The notes: generated by a model not told the origin, from the sequence alone. DNA of 39,279 bases from Thermoplasmatota archaeon (GCA_022848765.1 JAJISJ010000003.1:1-39279), one strand, 5' to 3'. Positions 19,880 through 30,102 are shown, numbered from the stretch's first letter. A program made the numbers and translations.

Positions 19880-20968
19880 ATGGAAAAAAACAATAATGTT
19901 TCAAATGCTAAAGTAACTATAAAAAAATCTACTTATGAAAATTTAGAAATTGAATCATTAATTGAACCATTAGGTGGAATAGATAGTTTTATAAAAAAGG
20001 GAGAAAGAGTTTTATTAAAAACAAATCTTCTCAATGCAAGCGAACCTGAAAAATCAGTTGTTACTCATCCAAATTTTATTAAAAAAGTAGCTGAAGAAAT
20101 TTTAAAAATTGATGCAATTCCATTCATCGGAGATTCTCCTTCTGGTCCTTTTTCAAAAAGAAGATTAGATAAAGTATACAAGAAAAGTGGTATGATTAAA
20201 ATATCTAATGAATTAGGAATTGATTTAAATTATAATACAAAAACCCAAAAAATATCTATACCAAATGGTAAAAGATTGAAGAAGACATCCATATGTAATT
20301 TTGTGATTGAAGCTGATAAAATCATATCGCTACCAAAGTTAAAAACTCATTCATTAATGATAATGACACTTGCAACAAAAATCATGTATGGAGTAATACC
20401 AGGTTTAACAAAAGCACGGTATCATTCCATGTTTATTCGGAAAAAAGCGTTTTCAGAAATGTTGATAGATATTCTATCTATTATAAAACCTGATTTAATT
20501 GTAATGGATGGGATAATAAGTATGGAAGGTGATGGACCTGCTGGAGGAAACCCTGTTGAACTAGGTTTAGCACTTGCATCAGATAATTCATATGCTATTG
20601 ATCTTGCAGTTTGTGAGATATTAAATATTGAGCCAATAGGAATTCCAACATTAAAAGATGCAAAAATTAGAAAATTATGGCCGAAAAATATCAAATATCC
20701 ATTATTAAATCCAAATGATGTAAAATATGATACTTTCAAATTACCTTCTACTGCAGGTTATATTCTAACAGGAAAAAAAATTCCAGATAAATATCCAATT
20801 CCAAATAATAATTGTACAGCATGTGGTGAATGCGTTAAATTATGTCCAAAAAAAGTAATAAAAATTGATGAAAATATTGCAAAAATTGATTATTCAAAAT
20901 GTATAAGATGTTATTGTTGCCATGAGATATGTTCCTATAATGCAATAAAATTAGAAGTTAGGAACTAA
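19880..20968 (+). CDS. DUF362 domain protein with C-terminal 2x[4Fe-4S] ferredoxin module
   Basis: VLLKTNLLNASEPEKSVVTHPNFI; CTACGECVKLCPKK and CIRCYCCHEICSYNAI. Confidence 0.9.
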   Translation: MEKNNNVSNAKVTIKKSTYENLEIESLIEPLGGIDSFIKKGERVLLKTNLLNASEPEKSVVTHPNFIKKVAEEILKIDAIPFIGDSPSGPFSKRRLDKVYKKSGMIKISNELGIDLNYNTKTQKISIPNGKRLKKTSICNFVIEADKIISLPKLKTHSLMIMTLATKIMYGVIPGLTKARYHSMFIRKKAFSEMLIDILSIIKPDLIVMDGIISMEGDGPAGGNPVELGLALASDNSYAIDLAVCEILNIEPIGIPTLKDAKIRKLWPKNIKYPLLNPNDVKYDTFKLPSTAGYILTGKKIPDKYPIPNNNCTACGECVKLCPKKVIKIDENIAKIDYSKCIRCYCCHEICSYNAIKLEVRN

Positions 20969-21077
20969 TAATACTCAGAATCTTCAATCTAAATATTAAT
21001 TTGTTATTGATTTTATAATTCTACGGAAATTATTTAAATTGATGAATTATTGATAATATAAAGGGGGTAAAAATATA

Positions 21078-22916
21078 TTGAAAAAACTTTTTATATTCAT
21101 AATAGTAACTATTTTTTCATTAAATAGTATTAGTATTGCTTCAGTTCAATTAGAAAATGATGAATCTTTAATTATAAAAACTATTGAATTTTCAAAACCA
21201 CAAATCGATTATTCAACAGGATATGGAAAAATTTTGATTGAAGAATCAAATAATGTAATAATTAATCCAAATAAACCTATATTACCTGTTTACAAAAAAA
21301 CATACATTTATCCTTATGGTACAAAAATAAATGAAATATATTTCAAAATAACTTCAAAAATAAATAAAGAAATCATCCTAAAAAATATTCAATACTCTCC
21401 AAATGTAAACCCACCTGAAAATCAACCTCAGAAAAAAGAAAATAATCAAAATAATCCTAATTATAATCCATTTGATTTTTATCCAAATAGCTGGTTTGAT
21501 TATGAAATATCTTCAGGTTTAAATAATGGAAAAAAATCCATTATTCTTAATTTAATAATTTACCCTATTAGATTTTATGAGGATATTTTTTATTATTTTA
21601 CATCCTGTGAAATAAAAATTGATATTGGCTATAAAGATAAACAAACTTCATTAGATGATGATATAGATTTAATTATAATTGGGCCTGAAGAATTCTCAGA
21701 TCATCTTCAAACATATATAGAACATAAAGAATCATATGGGATAAAAACAAGATTGATTACATTAGAATCAATATATGATGGTACTTATTTCCCGGTCAGT
21801 GGAAGAGATGAAGCTGAAAAAGTAAAATATTTTATAAAAAACTCTTTGGATAATTGGAATATATCCTATGTTTTACTTGTTGGTGGTAGAAAACCAGGTA
21901 TATTAGAAACTTGGTATACTCCTGTAAGATATGTTAATGTATTTTGGGCTGATGAGAATAGATACATGAGTGATCTATATTTTGCAGATATCTATGATAG
22001 TAACTATAATTTTTCAACATGGGATACTGATAATAACAATATCTTTAGTGAATGGCCTTCCAATGGATTTCTACAAGATGATTTAGATTTATATCCTGAA
22101 TTATATATTGGAAGATGGCCTTGTAGAAATATATTTGAGTTAAAAATAATTGTTGAAAAATCAATTCAATATGAAAATACTTATACCGATAATAAAATCG
22201 TTTTAGTAGGCGGAGATAATTTTGAAGATCCTGGTATTGAGGGTGAAATTGTCTGTGATAAATCTATAGATTTTTTACCTGGATTTGAATATGAAAAAGT
22301 ATATTCATCTGAAATGTCTGTAAATCCAGAAAATATCATGGATGGTTTAGGAGAAGGAGCATTATTTTTACATATGCATGGACATGGAAATCCAATTAAA
22401 TGGGGTACACATCCTCCAGAGAATTTTGAGGAATGGGAAGAAGGATTATACATAACAGATGTTCCATGGTTTTCAAATACGAAATATCCAATTACACTTA
22501 TTGGCGGTTGTCATACAGCTATGTTTAATGTAAGTAATTTCAATCGTCCTTGGACATATACATGGAGGATTATTCCAGAGGGATTAGGTTGGTGGTTTGC
22601 ACGAAAAATCAATGGAGGCGGTATTGCTACAATTGGTTATACTTGTTTTCCAGTAGCAGCTCCAGGGGAATACGGTGATTTGGATGGTGATGGAAATAAT
22701 GAACCAGATTGTATTGAATCAGGTTATGGTTATATACAATTACAATATCTCAAAGGTTATGGTATTGAAGGACTGGAAACATTAGGGGAATGTTGGAGTT
22801 ATGCAATAAATCAATATCTGAATGCTTATAAAATACCAAGTATGAGATGGCATCTTCATACATCTGAAGGTTTTGTATTATTAGGTGATCCAAGTTTAAA
22901 AATAGGCGGCTATTAA
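21078..22916 (+). CDS. Exported C25 (gingipain-like) cysteine peptidase
   Basis: TTG start after GGGGGT; signal peptide; IIIGPEEFSDHLQTYIEHKESYGIKTRLITLESIY; ALFLHMHGHGNP (His), LIGGCHTAMFN (Cys). Confidence 0.85.
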   Translation: MKKLFIFIIVTIFSLNSISIASVQLENDESLIIKTIEFSKPQIDYSTGYGKILIEESNNVIINPNKPILPVYKKTYIYPYGTKINEIYFKITSKINKEIILKNIQYSPNVNPPENQPQKKENNQNNPNYNPFDFYPNSWFDYEISSGLNNGKKSIILNLIIYPIRFYEDIFYYFTSCEIKIDIGYKDKQTSLDDDIDLIIIGPEEFSDHLQTYIEHKESYGIKTRLITLESIYDGTYFPVSGRDEAEKVKYFIKNSLDNWNISYVLLVGGRKPGILETWYTPVRYVNVFWADENRYMSDLYFADIYDSNYNFSTWDTDNNNIFSEWPSNGFLQDDLDLYPELYIGRWPCRNIFELKIIVEKSIQYENTYTDNKIVLVGGDNFEDPGIEGEIVCDKSIDFLPGFEYEKVYSSEMSVNPENIMDGLGEGALFLHMHGHGNPIKWGTHPPENFEEWEEGLYITDVPWFSNTKYPITLIGGCHTAMFNVSNFNRPWTYTWRIIPEGLGWWFARKINGGGIATIGYTCFPVAAPGEYGDLDGDGNNEPDCIESGYGYIQLQYLKGYGIEGLETLGECWSYAINQYLNAYKIPSMRWHLHTSEGFVLLGDPSLKIGGY

Positions 22917-24067
22917 TATAACAATTTTTCTTCTACAATTATCCCCGATCTTTCACAAATATAAAGATTTACACCAACATGATTATAACATGCCGAGAGG
23001 ATATCATCTGGATTTGAGGGGGCGTATTCCCTACATAATTCCATCGTAAAAGAAAGGATACCTTGTTCTCTATACAACCAATTCTCAGAAGATCCAAGAG
23101 TACCTCCATATCTTGGAATTATATAATTTCTACCAGTGTATAGATAGTAATTATTTATTCTTGACATATTTTTGCCAATAGAAATAAATAAATCCTCATG
23201 AGGGGTAGGCTTACTAGTATGCATCCAAGGATAAATTATAACTTCACTAAAAGAATGAAAAGATAGTGAAATGCTAATATCTTGTTCTTCAACAAAATCT
23301 CTAACCGCTATTGTTTCATTTTCAGAAAAAGGATAAGGGCCTCTAAAATTAAAACTTGAGTCAAAAGTATTCATCATAAGATGATAATTGGTTGGTAAAA
23401 TATAATATAAAAACCAGTTGTCATCATAATTTCTATTTAGATTTACACCATATGATGTTATTTCATTACTTATCCCAAAAGGTCCATAATTAGGTACACA
23501 ATTCTTCCTTGAATTTGCTTCAACACCATCTGGATTTACCATTGGTATAATAAAAATTTGTGTATTATCAATTACTTCTCGTACTCTGTCTTCAGAAGGA
23601 TCTTCATCAATTATGCCATCATTATCATTATCAATTCCATCGATGGGATCCTCATTTATTAGTCCATCATTATCATCATCAGTGTTTTCTTTATAATAGC
23701 TATCTATCATATGGCGAATAAAATAAATTAAAACTTCAAAAGACGCTTTTTCATTTCCATGATGAGCTCCCATGAAAAGAACACCTGGTTCGTTCTCGTT
23801 TTGATTAACATTATCTGAAAGTTTTATCATCCAAATATCCCTTCCTTCAAATGTATATCCTATTGACTCTAATTTCATTATATCTGAATGATTCTCTTGA
23901 ATATTCTGCAGTAAATCTGTCATTTCAGAATAAGTAAAATAATGATATGGTGTATTAAACAAAGGTTTAATGTTATTTTTCGAAATTGAAGTACCTATTG
24001 TAGGATAAATTAATGAAAATAAAATTAAGATAAAAATAATTATTATTGATAAGATTTTTTTTTTCAT
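22913..24067 (-). CDS. Exported M14 zinc carboxypeptidase with Asp-rich (TSP3-like) insertion
   Basis: MGAHHGNEKASFE (HxxE), SFHSFSEVIIYPW, SFTMELCREYAPS; insertion TDDDNDGLINEDPIDGIDNDNDGIIDEDPSED. Confidence 0.9.
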   Translation of the reverse strand: MKKKILSIIIIFILILFSLIYPTIGTSISKNNIKPLFNTPYHYFTYSEMTDLLQNIQENHSDIMKLESIGYTFEGRDIWMIKLSDNVNQNENEPGVLFMGAHHGNEKASFEVLIYFIRHMIDSYYKENTDDDNDGLINEDPIDGIDNDNDGIIDEDPSEDRVREVIDNTQIFIIPMVNPDGVEANSRKNCVPNYGPFGISNEITSYGVNLNRNYDDNWFLYYILPTNYHLMMNTFDSSFNFRGPYPFSENETIAVRDFVEEQDISISLSFHSFSEVIIYPWMHTSKPTPHEDLFISIGKNMSRINNYYLYTGRNYIIPRYGGTLGSSENWLYREQGILSFTMELCREYAPSNPDDILSACYNHVGVNLYICERSGIIVEEKLLY

Positions 24068-24099
24068 TAAATTTTATCTCCAATTAATTTAAACTTATT

Positions 24100-25647
24100 T
24101 TAAGGAAAATCTTCTTGAAATGAGGTAAGATCCATATCATTCCAATCATCAAAATCATTTCTACCGCGTGAACCATCTGAATAATCAACAATTTTATACA
24201 TATAACCGTAATTCATTACGCTTTTATATGGTCGCCATTTCCACCAGTTTTTCTGCCAGGGAGATTTGCCATTCTGATCATCACATCCAGGAGTATTTCC
24301 ATGAAATATTCCTAAGGTATGACCACATTCATGCATATAAGCACTCGCATAAACAATATCTCTATCTAACCATGGTAAACTTCTAGCTTTCTCATTTAAA
24401 CCATTACTTGAAATCTGAAAAGACCCACTACCAAAAGCATTTCCATTAGCCATTGAGCATTGATAGATTAAAACTCCGTAATGAAAAACACCTTTACGCC
24501 AGTTATTCTCATCATTATGTAAGAAGAAATCATTGTATATCTTATTAAGATCATTATCTGAACTAAACCAATCCGTGCTTGTTAATTCATCAAATGGTAT
24601 CATATCAGATCCAGAATCTTCCCAACTACCATCATCCAGATGATATACAACATTATGTTTATTATATGCAATTTGAAGTAATTCTTTTGCTCCTTCAGGC
24701 ATAATACTAGCAGGTTCACCATTTGGACCTGCCTCCATTTGATCAAGTTCAACAAATAGATCCTTCCTATAAGGATCTGAACCCAAATTGGCGGTTAGAA
24801 ATTCCTCATAATTATCTATACCATCATTATCTTCATCTATATTCCTATGATCTTCCCAAATATTGGGGTTATATCGCCAATCATGAATCCATGTAAAATT
24901 CTCCCAATCAATATTTTGGAAGTAACCCCATCTAAATTCCCATTCAATAGGAATTCCATCTCCATCAAAATCCTCACCAAGATTGTTTACAGTAGGATCA
25001 GTCTTAAAAACATTAACCTCCGTCCAATAGGGAATACCATCATTATCAAAGTCATTTTGATAAATATCAAAATATAATTCACAATCACGATTATTTTGAT
25101 AAAAACTATTATCATCACATCCGTTTAAACGTCCATAACCGCTTTTATCTAGGCCCCCCCAAAAAGGTATTAACCAATCATCTCCATCCCAATGACCTGT
25201 TTTTAAATTATAATATAAATCAACTTCATAGTTTTCTTCAAAATCCCCATAGTTTTCACTAAGATCGCATAATTTATCACCATTTGGACTTGAATCCCAT
25301 AGTTGTATCGTTATATTAACATAATCTTCTTCATCTGGAACATTTAATGTCGCAGACCATTGGGGATCATCAACTAATTTGGTATCATACCAAATTGGAC
25401 TAGTAAATTCCTCATCATTGATGTAAACTTTTACATAAAAATCAGGGTCACTTAATAAATCTATTTTGTCAATTGGAAAAAATCCTAAATCAGACTTTTC
25501 TAAAGTTCTAATTTGTTTGATTTCAACTGTAACACTTAAATCAATTAAAGGATCAATATCATCATCAATGTTTTCTGCTGAAACAAGAAAAACAATGTTT
25601 ATCATTAATAAACTTATTATTATACTTAAATATTTTTTATAATTCAT
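24100..25647 (-). CDS. Exported metzincin-like zinc metalloprotease with TSP3/EF-hand-like repeats (paralog of 10172-11719)
   Basis: Signal peptide MNYKKYLSIIISLLMINIVFLVSA; MHECGHTLGIFHG (HExxHxxGxxH), SVMNYGYM; D-rich repeats; shared C-terminus YSDGSRGRNDFDDWNDMDLTSF. Confidence 0.85.
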   Translation of the reverse strand: MNYKKYLSIIISLLMINIVFLVSAENIDDDIDPLIDLSVTVEIKQIRTLEKSDLGFFPIDKIDLLSDPDFYVKVYINDEEFTSPIWYDTKLVDDPQWSATLNVPDEEDYVNITIQLWDSSPNGDKLCDLSENYGDFEENYEVDLYYNLKTGHWDGDDWLIPFWGGLDKSGYGRLNGCDDNSFYQNNRDCELYFDIYQNDFDNDGIPYWTEVNVFKTDPTVNNLGEDFDGDGIPIEWEFRWGYFQNIDWENFTWIHDWRYNPNIWEDHRNIDEDNDGIDNYEEFLTANLGSDPYRKDLFVELDQMEAGPNGEPASIMPEGAKELLQIAYNKHNVVYHLDDGSWEDSGSDMIPFDELTSTDWFSSDNDLNKIYNDFFLHNDENNWRKGVFHYGVLIYQCSMANGNAFGSGSFQISSNGLNEKARSLPWLDRDIVYASAYMHECGHTLGIFHGNTPGCDDQNGKSPWQKNWWKWRPYKSVMNYGYMYKIVDYSDGSRGRNDFDDWNDMDLTSFQEDFP

Positions 25648-25870
25648 ATTTTGTCCCCTAACTACTGATATTTCAAACCAATATTAATATATAAATCCTT
25701 TTTATATAAATATATCCTTAACAAATGTTAATGAAATATTAATTATATTTTCCAAATAAATATCATTTTTATAATAATTATTTCCAATCTGGACACAATT
25801 GAAACCCAAATTAAATATTTTTTCTTGAATAATCCCCTTTTTATATACAAGAATTATATTGTATTATTAA

Positions 25871-26446
25871 ATGAATAATGATACTTTCAAAAAAGCAAAA
25901 ATGTTCAATAATAAAGCATCAAGAAAAAAATCAAAAGCAAATAAAGTAATTGATATTATAAAAATAATGAAGGGTAATAAAATTGCTGACATTGGATCAG
26001 GGGGTGGGTATTTCACGATACGTTTTGCAAAACTAGTAGGTGATGAAGGTCATATCTATGCAATAGATACAAACTCTGAATTTTTAAAATATATAAAACT
26101 ACAAGCTGATAAAAATGATTTAAAAAATATTACAACCATTCAAGCTGATGACGATAAACCTAAACTACCAAAAGAAAAACTAGATTATATTTTTTTAAGA
26201 AATGTATATCATCATATCCCAAATAGATTAAAATATTTACAAATTTTAGGTGAGGGATTGGGAAAAGATGGAAAAATAATAATTATTGAGCATAACGGCT
26301 CCGGATATCTGAATTTTAACAAATTATTTGGACATTATATTAAACCTGAAATTATAAAAAATGAAATGAAAAAAGTAGGATATATAATAGATGAAGAACA
26401 TTATTTTATAACCCAACAGTCATTCACTATTTTCAAAATAAGATAA
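25871..26446 (+). CDS. SAM-dependent class I methyltransferase
   Basis: KIADIGSGGGYFTIRFAKLVGDEGHIYAIDTNSEFLK and LDYIFLRNVYHHI. Confidence 0.85.
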   Translation: MNNDTFKKAKMFNNKASRKKSKANKVIDIIKIMKGNKIADIGSGGGYFTIRFAKLVGDEGHIYAIDTNSEFLKYIKLQADKNDLKNITTIQADDDKPKLPKEKLDYIFLRNVYHHIPNRLKYLQILGEGLGKDGKIIIIEHNGSGYLNFNKLFGHYIKPEIIKNEMKKVGYIIDEEHYFITQQSFTIFKIR

Positions 26447-26468
26447 TGCCATAGGGGAATAATTTAAT

Positions 26469-27386
26469 ATGGTTGAAAAAATAGAAAAGAATCCTTTTTC
26501 TGAACATCTCTTTGAATATAGAAATGTTGAAAAGAAAAAACTGAGTCTTTCACTATTAATTACAACTATTGTAATGTTTGTTGAAATTATTGGTTTTTTT
26601 ACTACTAATAGTATTGCATTGTTAAGTGATGCTGGCCATATGTTTACCCATTCATTCGCAATTGCAATAAGTTTAATTGCAATTATTATTGCAAAAAAAC
26701 CTCCTTGTCATCATAGAACTTTTGGATTATATAGAGCAGAAATATTAGCAGCTTTTATCAATGGTATTTTTTTATTACTAGTTGTAATTTTAATAATTTG
26801 GGAAGCAATTCAAAGACTAATACACCCTGAAGAAGTTCTTGGTTTTCAAATGCTTTTTATTGCATTAATTGGACTTTTTGTAAACATAATCAGTATAGGA
26901 ATATTGCATGGAAGCCATAAAGAAAATATGAATATTCGCGGAGTTTTTTATCATATGATAGCAGATGCAATATCATCTGTGGGTATTATTTTTGCAGCAA
27001 TTATTATTCTTTTCACTGGATGGAATCTAATTGATCCATTAGTTAGTCTTTTAATATCAGGTTTAATATTATACTGGGCTTGGGGTATTTTAAAAGAATC
27101 TTCAAGAGTTTTACTTGAAACAGCTCCTAAAGGTTTAGATTGTGATATAGTAAAAAATGATTTGAAAAAAAATTTTTCAGAGATTAAAAATTTGAATAAT
27201 ATGCACCTTTGGGCTATAATACCAGAAATGATTGTATTCTCTGCTCATATATCTTTAAAAGAAGATCAAGATAACATTGATACTGAAAAATTAGTCACAA
27301 AAATAAATAAATATTTAGCTTCAAAATATAATATAATAGAATCAACAATTCAAATATCATCAGATGAAGATCTTTTAACTTGTTAA
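26469..27386 (+). CDS. CDF (cation diffusion facilitator) family metal transporter
   Basis: SIALLSDAGHMFTHSFAIAISL, HHRTFGLYRAEILAAFING, FYHMIADAISSVGII, VSLLISGLILYWAW. Confidence 0.9.
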   Translation: MVEKIEKNPFSEHLFEYRNVEKKKLSLSLLITTIVMFVEIIGFFTTNSIALLSDAGHMFTHSFAIAISLIAIIIAKKPPCHHRTFGLYRAEILAAFINGIFLLLVVILIIWEAIQRLIHPEEVLGFQMLFIALIGLFVNIISIGILHGSHKENMNIRGVFYHMIADAISSVGIIFAAIIILFTGWNLIDPLVSLLISGLILYWAWGILKESSRVLLETAPKGLDCDIVKNDLKKNFSEIKNLNNMHLWAIIPEMIVFSAHISLKEDQDNIDTEKLVTKINKYLASKYNIIESTIQISSDEDLLTC

Positions 27387-27398
27387 ATGATTTTTATT

Positions 27399-27878
27399 CT
27401 AAAGTTTATTTATTGTTTCATCAAAATATTTTTTTATAAAATCGATAATAATAGTTATCTCCTGGATTTTCTCCTTGTTTTCAATTTTAAGATAATACTC
27501 CTTTATAGCTGTTATAAATGCTAGAATTGCTGTTGGTGGGCAATGCCAATTTTTATCAGGAACCTTACCAAGTTCATCATTGATTAGTTTTAATAAATCA
27601 TCAAAAGTTTTATTTCCAATAATAATTTCATTCAATTTTTTTCCTTTGACTATCTCAGTTAGAACTGATGCAGATGCTATTGTTGCTGTACAACCTATTG
27701 TTTTAAACTTTATATCCTCAATTTTATCTTCTCTGATTTTAATATATATGTCTGTTCTATATCCATTAATAGGATTTTCTACACTAGAATATCCATCATA
27801 ATTTTTGATTACCCCAACGTTTCTTGGTCTCATAAAATGTTCTAATAATCTATCTTTTGTTATTTTCATTTTAACCAT
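27399..27878 (-). CDS. IscU/NifU-N-like Fe-S scaffold family protein, divergent at first cluster ligand
   Basis: HFMRPRNVGVI, FKTIGCTATIASASVLTEIVKGK, NWHCPPTAILAFITAI; expected NPxCGD reads NPINGY. Confidence 0.8.
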   Translation of the reverse strand: MVKMKITKDRLLEHFMRPRNVGVIKNYDGYSSVENPINGYRTDIYIKIREDKIEDIKFKTIGCTATIASASVLTEIVKGKKLNEIIIGNKTFDDLLKLINDELGKVPDKNWHCPPTAILAFITAIKEYYLKIENKEKIQEITIIIDFIKKYFDETINKL

Positions 27879-27886
27879 TTAAAAAA

Positions 27887-29317
27887 TTATTTACATTTTC
27901 TTTTACAGGATTCAATAGTATTTATATTTGATACTACAAGTGGTGCAGGTTTTCCTGTTTCTGTGTCATCTTCAATTTTATTTACTTCTTTAATATTCAA
28001 CTTTACATTTGTTCCAATATTTTCTTTATATATTTTCTTTATTTTTTCAGAAATTTCATTGAAAGAAGGTTCTTTATTTCTTTGATCTTCATCAATTTCT
28101 ATTAGAATATCAATTTCATCTATTGTGTTCTGAATGATTTGATATTTTTTTACTTTAAAAGTTTTTAATTTATTTAATACATCTGTGATATACAAAAATT
28201 GACTTGGAGGTATACTTCTACCATCAGGAAGATGTATATTTGATAATATTCTCCCCTCAACTGGTCTTCCAAATATCGGACTTTTTAGTCCACAAGAACA
28301 TTTTTCTCCATTTCCAAGTGTTATCCAATCTTCCATGCCTGTATATCTAATTATTGGAGTGCCTGTTCCCCATAGTTTTGTTATAACAAGTCGACCACGT
28401 TCACCAGGATTAACTAGTTCCATATTTTCATCTACTGCTTCCAAATGGAAGAAATCTGAGTGAATATGCCAGTTTCCTTCGGTACATTCGAAAGCGATTT
28501 CTGCACCTGATTCACAAGAAGAATATGTGTTAAACATTCTACAATTAAAAGCTGTTTCAACATAATTTCTAGTGTAGTTGTCCAGCATTGCTCCTCCAAC
28601 AAAAAGTAGTTTTGGTTTAACGTTATTACCAAAGCCTTTTCTTTTAAGATATGCCATATCTTGGAAAATAGCGGGATAGGATATAATTACATCTGGTTTG
28701 AATGTTTCTAATTTTTCAATTATTTCATGGGTTTTATTTGATGCTTGTATGTTATAATAGTTATCGAAGGAAACGAAAGTTTTAGCATATTTTATCACAT
28801 TTTTTTCAAAGACTTCATCAAATTTATAAGGATTAAAATTACCTATATGTGCAAATCTTGTATTTCTCATATTTAGATTATGAAACCTGTTTTCCCTTGT
28901 TGTAATTATACTCCCCCTCAATAAACTTGGCGTATCTGTATAAGTACATACTGGATCAGATCCGCTATTACAACAATATTTTGTTGTTGTTCCACCTGTA
29001 CATATAATATGCCCTTTATCTAGGTCAAAATCTGGTGATACAACACCGTCAGGGTAATTTTCGCTTAGATCTTGTCTTGAGATGAATGGTAATTTTATTA
29101 TATCTTTTATTCCTTGGATGTCATTTGGATTTATCCCTGATTTTTTGTATTTATTTTTGTATACTGGGACTTTATATGCTTTTGAAAAAATTTTTTTTAG
29201 AGCTTTATCTCTATATTTTTCTAATTCTTTTGGATTTAGTCGTTCTAATCTCTTCGGATCTTGTATATAATTATTTATGAATGGAATTATTATTCGAGGA
29301 TTTAAAAATGGATTCAT
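27887..29317 (-). CDS. PaaK/CapK-like AMP-forming ligase (phenylacetate-CoA ligase-related)
   Basis: TGGTTTKYCCNSG (phosphate-binding loop), TYSSCESG, IRYTGMEDWITLGNGEKCSCGLKSPIFGRPVEGR. Confidence 0.8.
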   Translation of the reverse strand: MNPFLNPRIIIPFINNYIQDPKRLERLNPKELEKYRDKALKKIFSKAYKVPVYKNKYKKSGINPNDIQGIKDIIKLPFISRQDLSENYPDGVVSPDFDLDKGHIICTGGTTTKYCCNSGSDPVCTYTDTPSLLRGSIITTRENRFHNLNMRNTRFAHIGNFNPYKFDEVFEKNVIKYAKTFVSFDNYYNIQASNKTHEIIEKLETFKPDVIISYPAIFQDMAYLKRKGFGNNVKPKLLFVGGAMLDNYTRNYVETAFNCRMFNTYSSCESGAEIAFECTEGNWHIHSDFFHLEAVDENMELVNPGERGRLVITKLWGTGTPIIRYTGMEDWITLGNGEKCSCGLKSPIFGRPVEGRILSNIHLPDGRSIPPSQFLYITDVLNKLKTFKVKKYQIIQNTIDEIDILIEIDEDQRNKEPSFNEISEKIKKIYKENIGTNVKLNIKEVNKIEDDTETGKPAPLVVSNINTIESCKRKCK

Positions 29318-29431
29318 TTTTCAACCCAACATTTATTTTTTAATATTTAAATATTTTATAAAGAATTCTTTCTAATATTTTTAATAAAATATTCATTAAT
29401 TTTTTAATTAAAATGTAAATTCACAAAAAAA

Positions 29432-30097
29432 TTAAGATGATAGTCTACTAATTCTTTTCTCATAATTTTTAATATGTAGTTTTTTAAGAGCGTTTATTAA
29501 ATTATTAACTCCAGTTATTTTAACTGCATATTTATCAGCAGATTTTTCATCGTTATATCTTCTAAAAGTGAGAGATGAGATAGCTAGTAATGATGAAACT
29601 ATTTTATTTGGACTATACTTTAGATGATAAATTTCATGTGCAATAACAGCTCTAATTTCTTCTTTTTCTAATCTTTCGAGCAAACCAATTGATAGATAAA
29701 TCCTTTTTCGGTAATGGAAAGCCTTTATTCTCTGCGAATCAATAATTTGAATCGGAACATTGAACTCTTTTTCAAATTCGTAGACGAAAGATATTGAATT
29801 AATAATATTTTCATCTATCTCATTATCTAATAAATTTTTAATGATAAATATCATTAAAGATCCAATTAATATAATTCCAAGATATATCCATAACCAATTG
29901 AACATAGTACAACTCATTGCAATTAGACTAATTGTAATAACTCCTGTTATTAATGTTTGACTTAAAAGTAAGGATTCAAAATTTCTTTTTTTAATAAATC
30001 TAAACAAGAATATGGATATGAAACCAATCATAATTATAATTGGTAATAATAAAGATGATTCAATTAAACATGAAATGTAACATTCCAAACCATTCAT
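29432..30097 (-). CDS. M56 (BlaR1/MecR1-like) membrane metallopeptidase without recognisable sensor domain
   Basis: N-terminal TM segments; RAVIAHEIYHLKYSP (HExxH) and YNDEKSADKYAV; 5-bp gap to BlaI-like gene. Confidence 0.8.
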   Translation of the reverse strand: MNGLECYISCLIESSLLLPIIIMIGFISIFLFRFIKKRNFESLLLSQTLITGVITISLIAMSCTMFNWLWIYLGIILIGSLMIFIIKNLLDNEIDENIINSISFVYEFEKEFNVPIQIIDSQRIKAFHYRKRIYLSIGLLERLEKEEIRAVIAHEIYHLKYSPNKIVSSLLAISSLTFRRYNDEKSADKYAVKITGVNNLINALKKLHIKNYEKRISRLSS

Positions 30098-30102
30098 ATT
30101 TG

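Noticed and set aside
20422-22453. Antisense ORFs in the DUF362 and C25 genes (20422-20739, 22181-22453)
   Set aside because: Ser/Pro-rich shadow translations opposite well-supported domains
23570-23700. Asp-rich repeat coding region in the M14 gene considered as a DNA repeat
   Set aside because: Explained by TSP3/EF-hand-like calcium-binding protein repeats, which commonly occur in exported M14 enzymes
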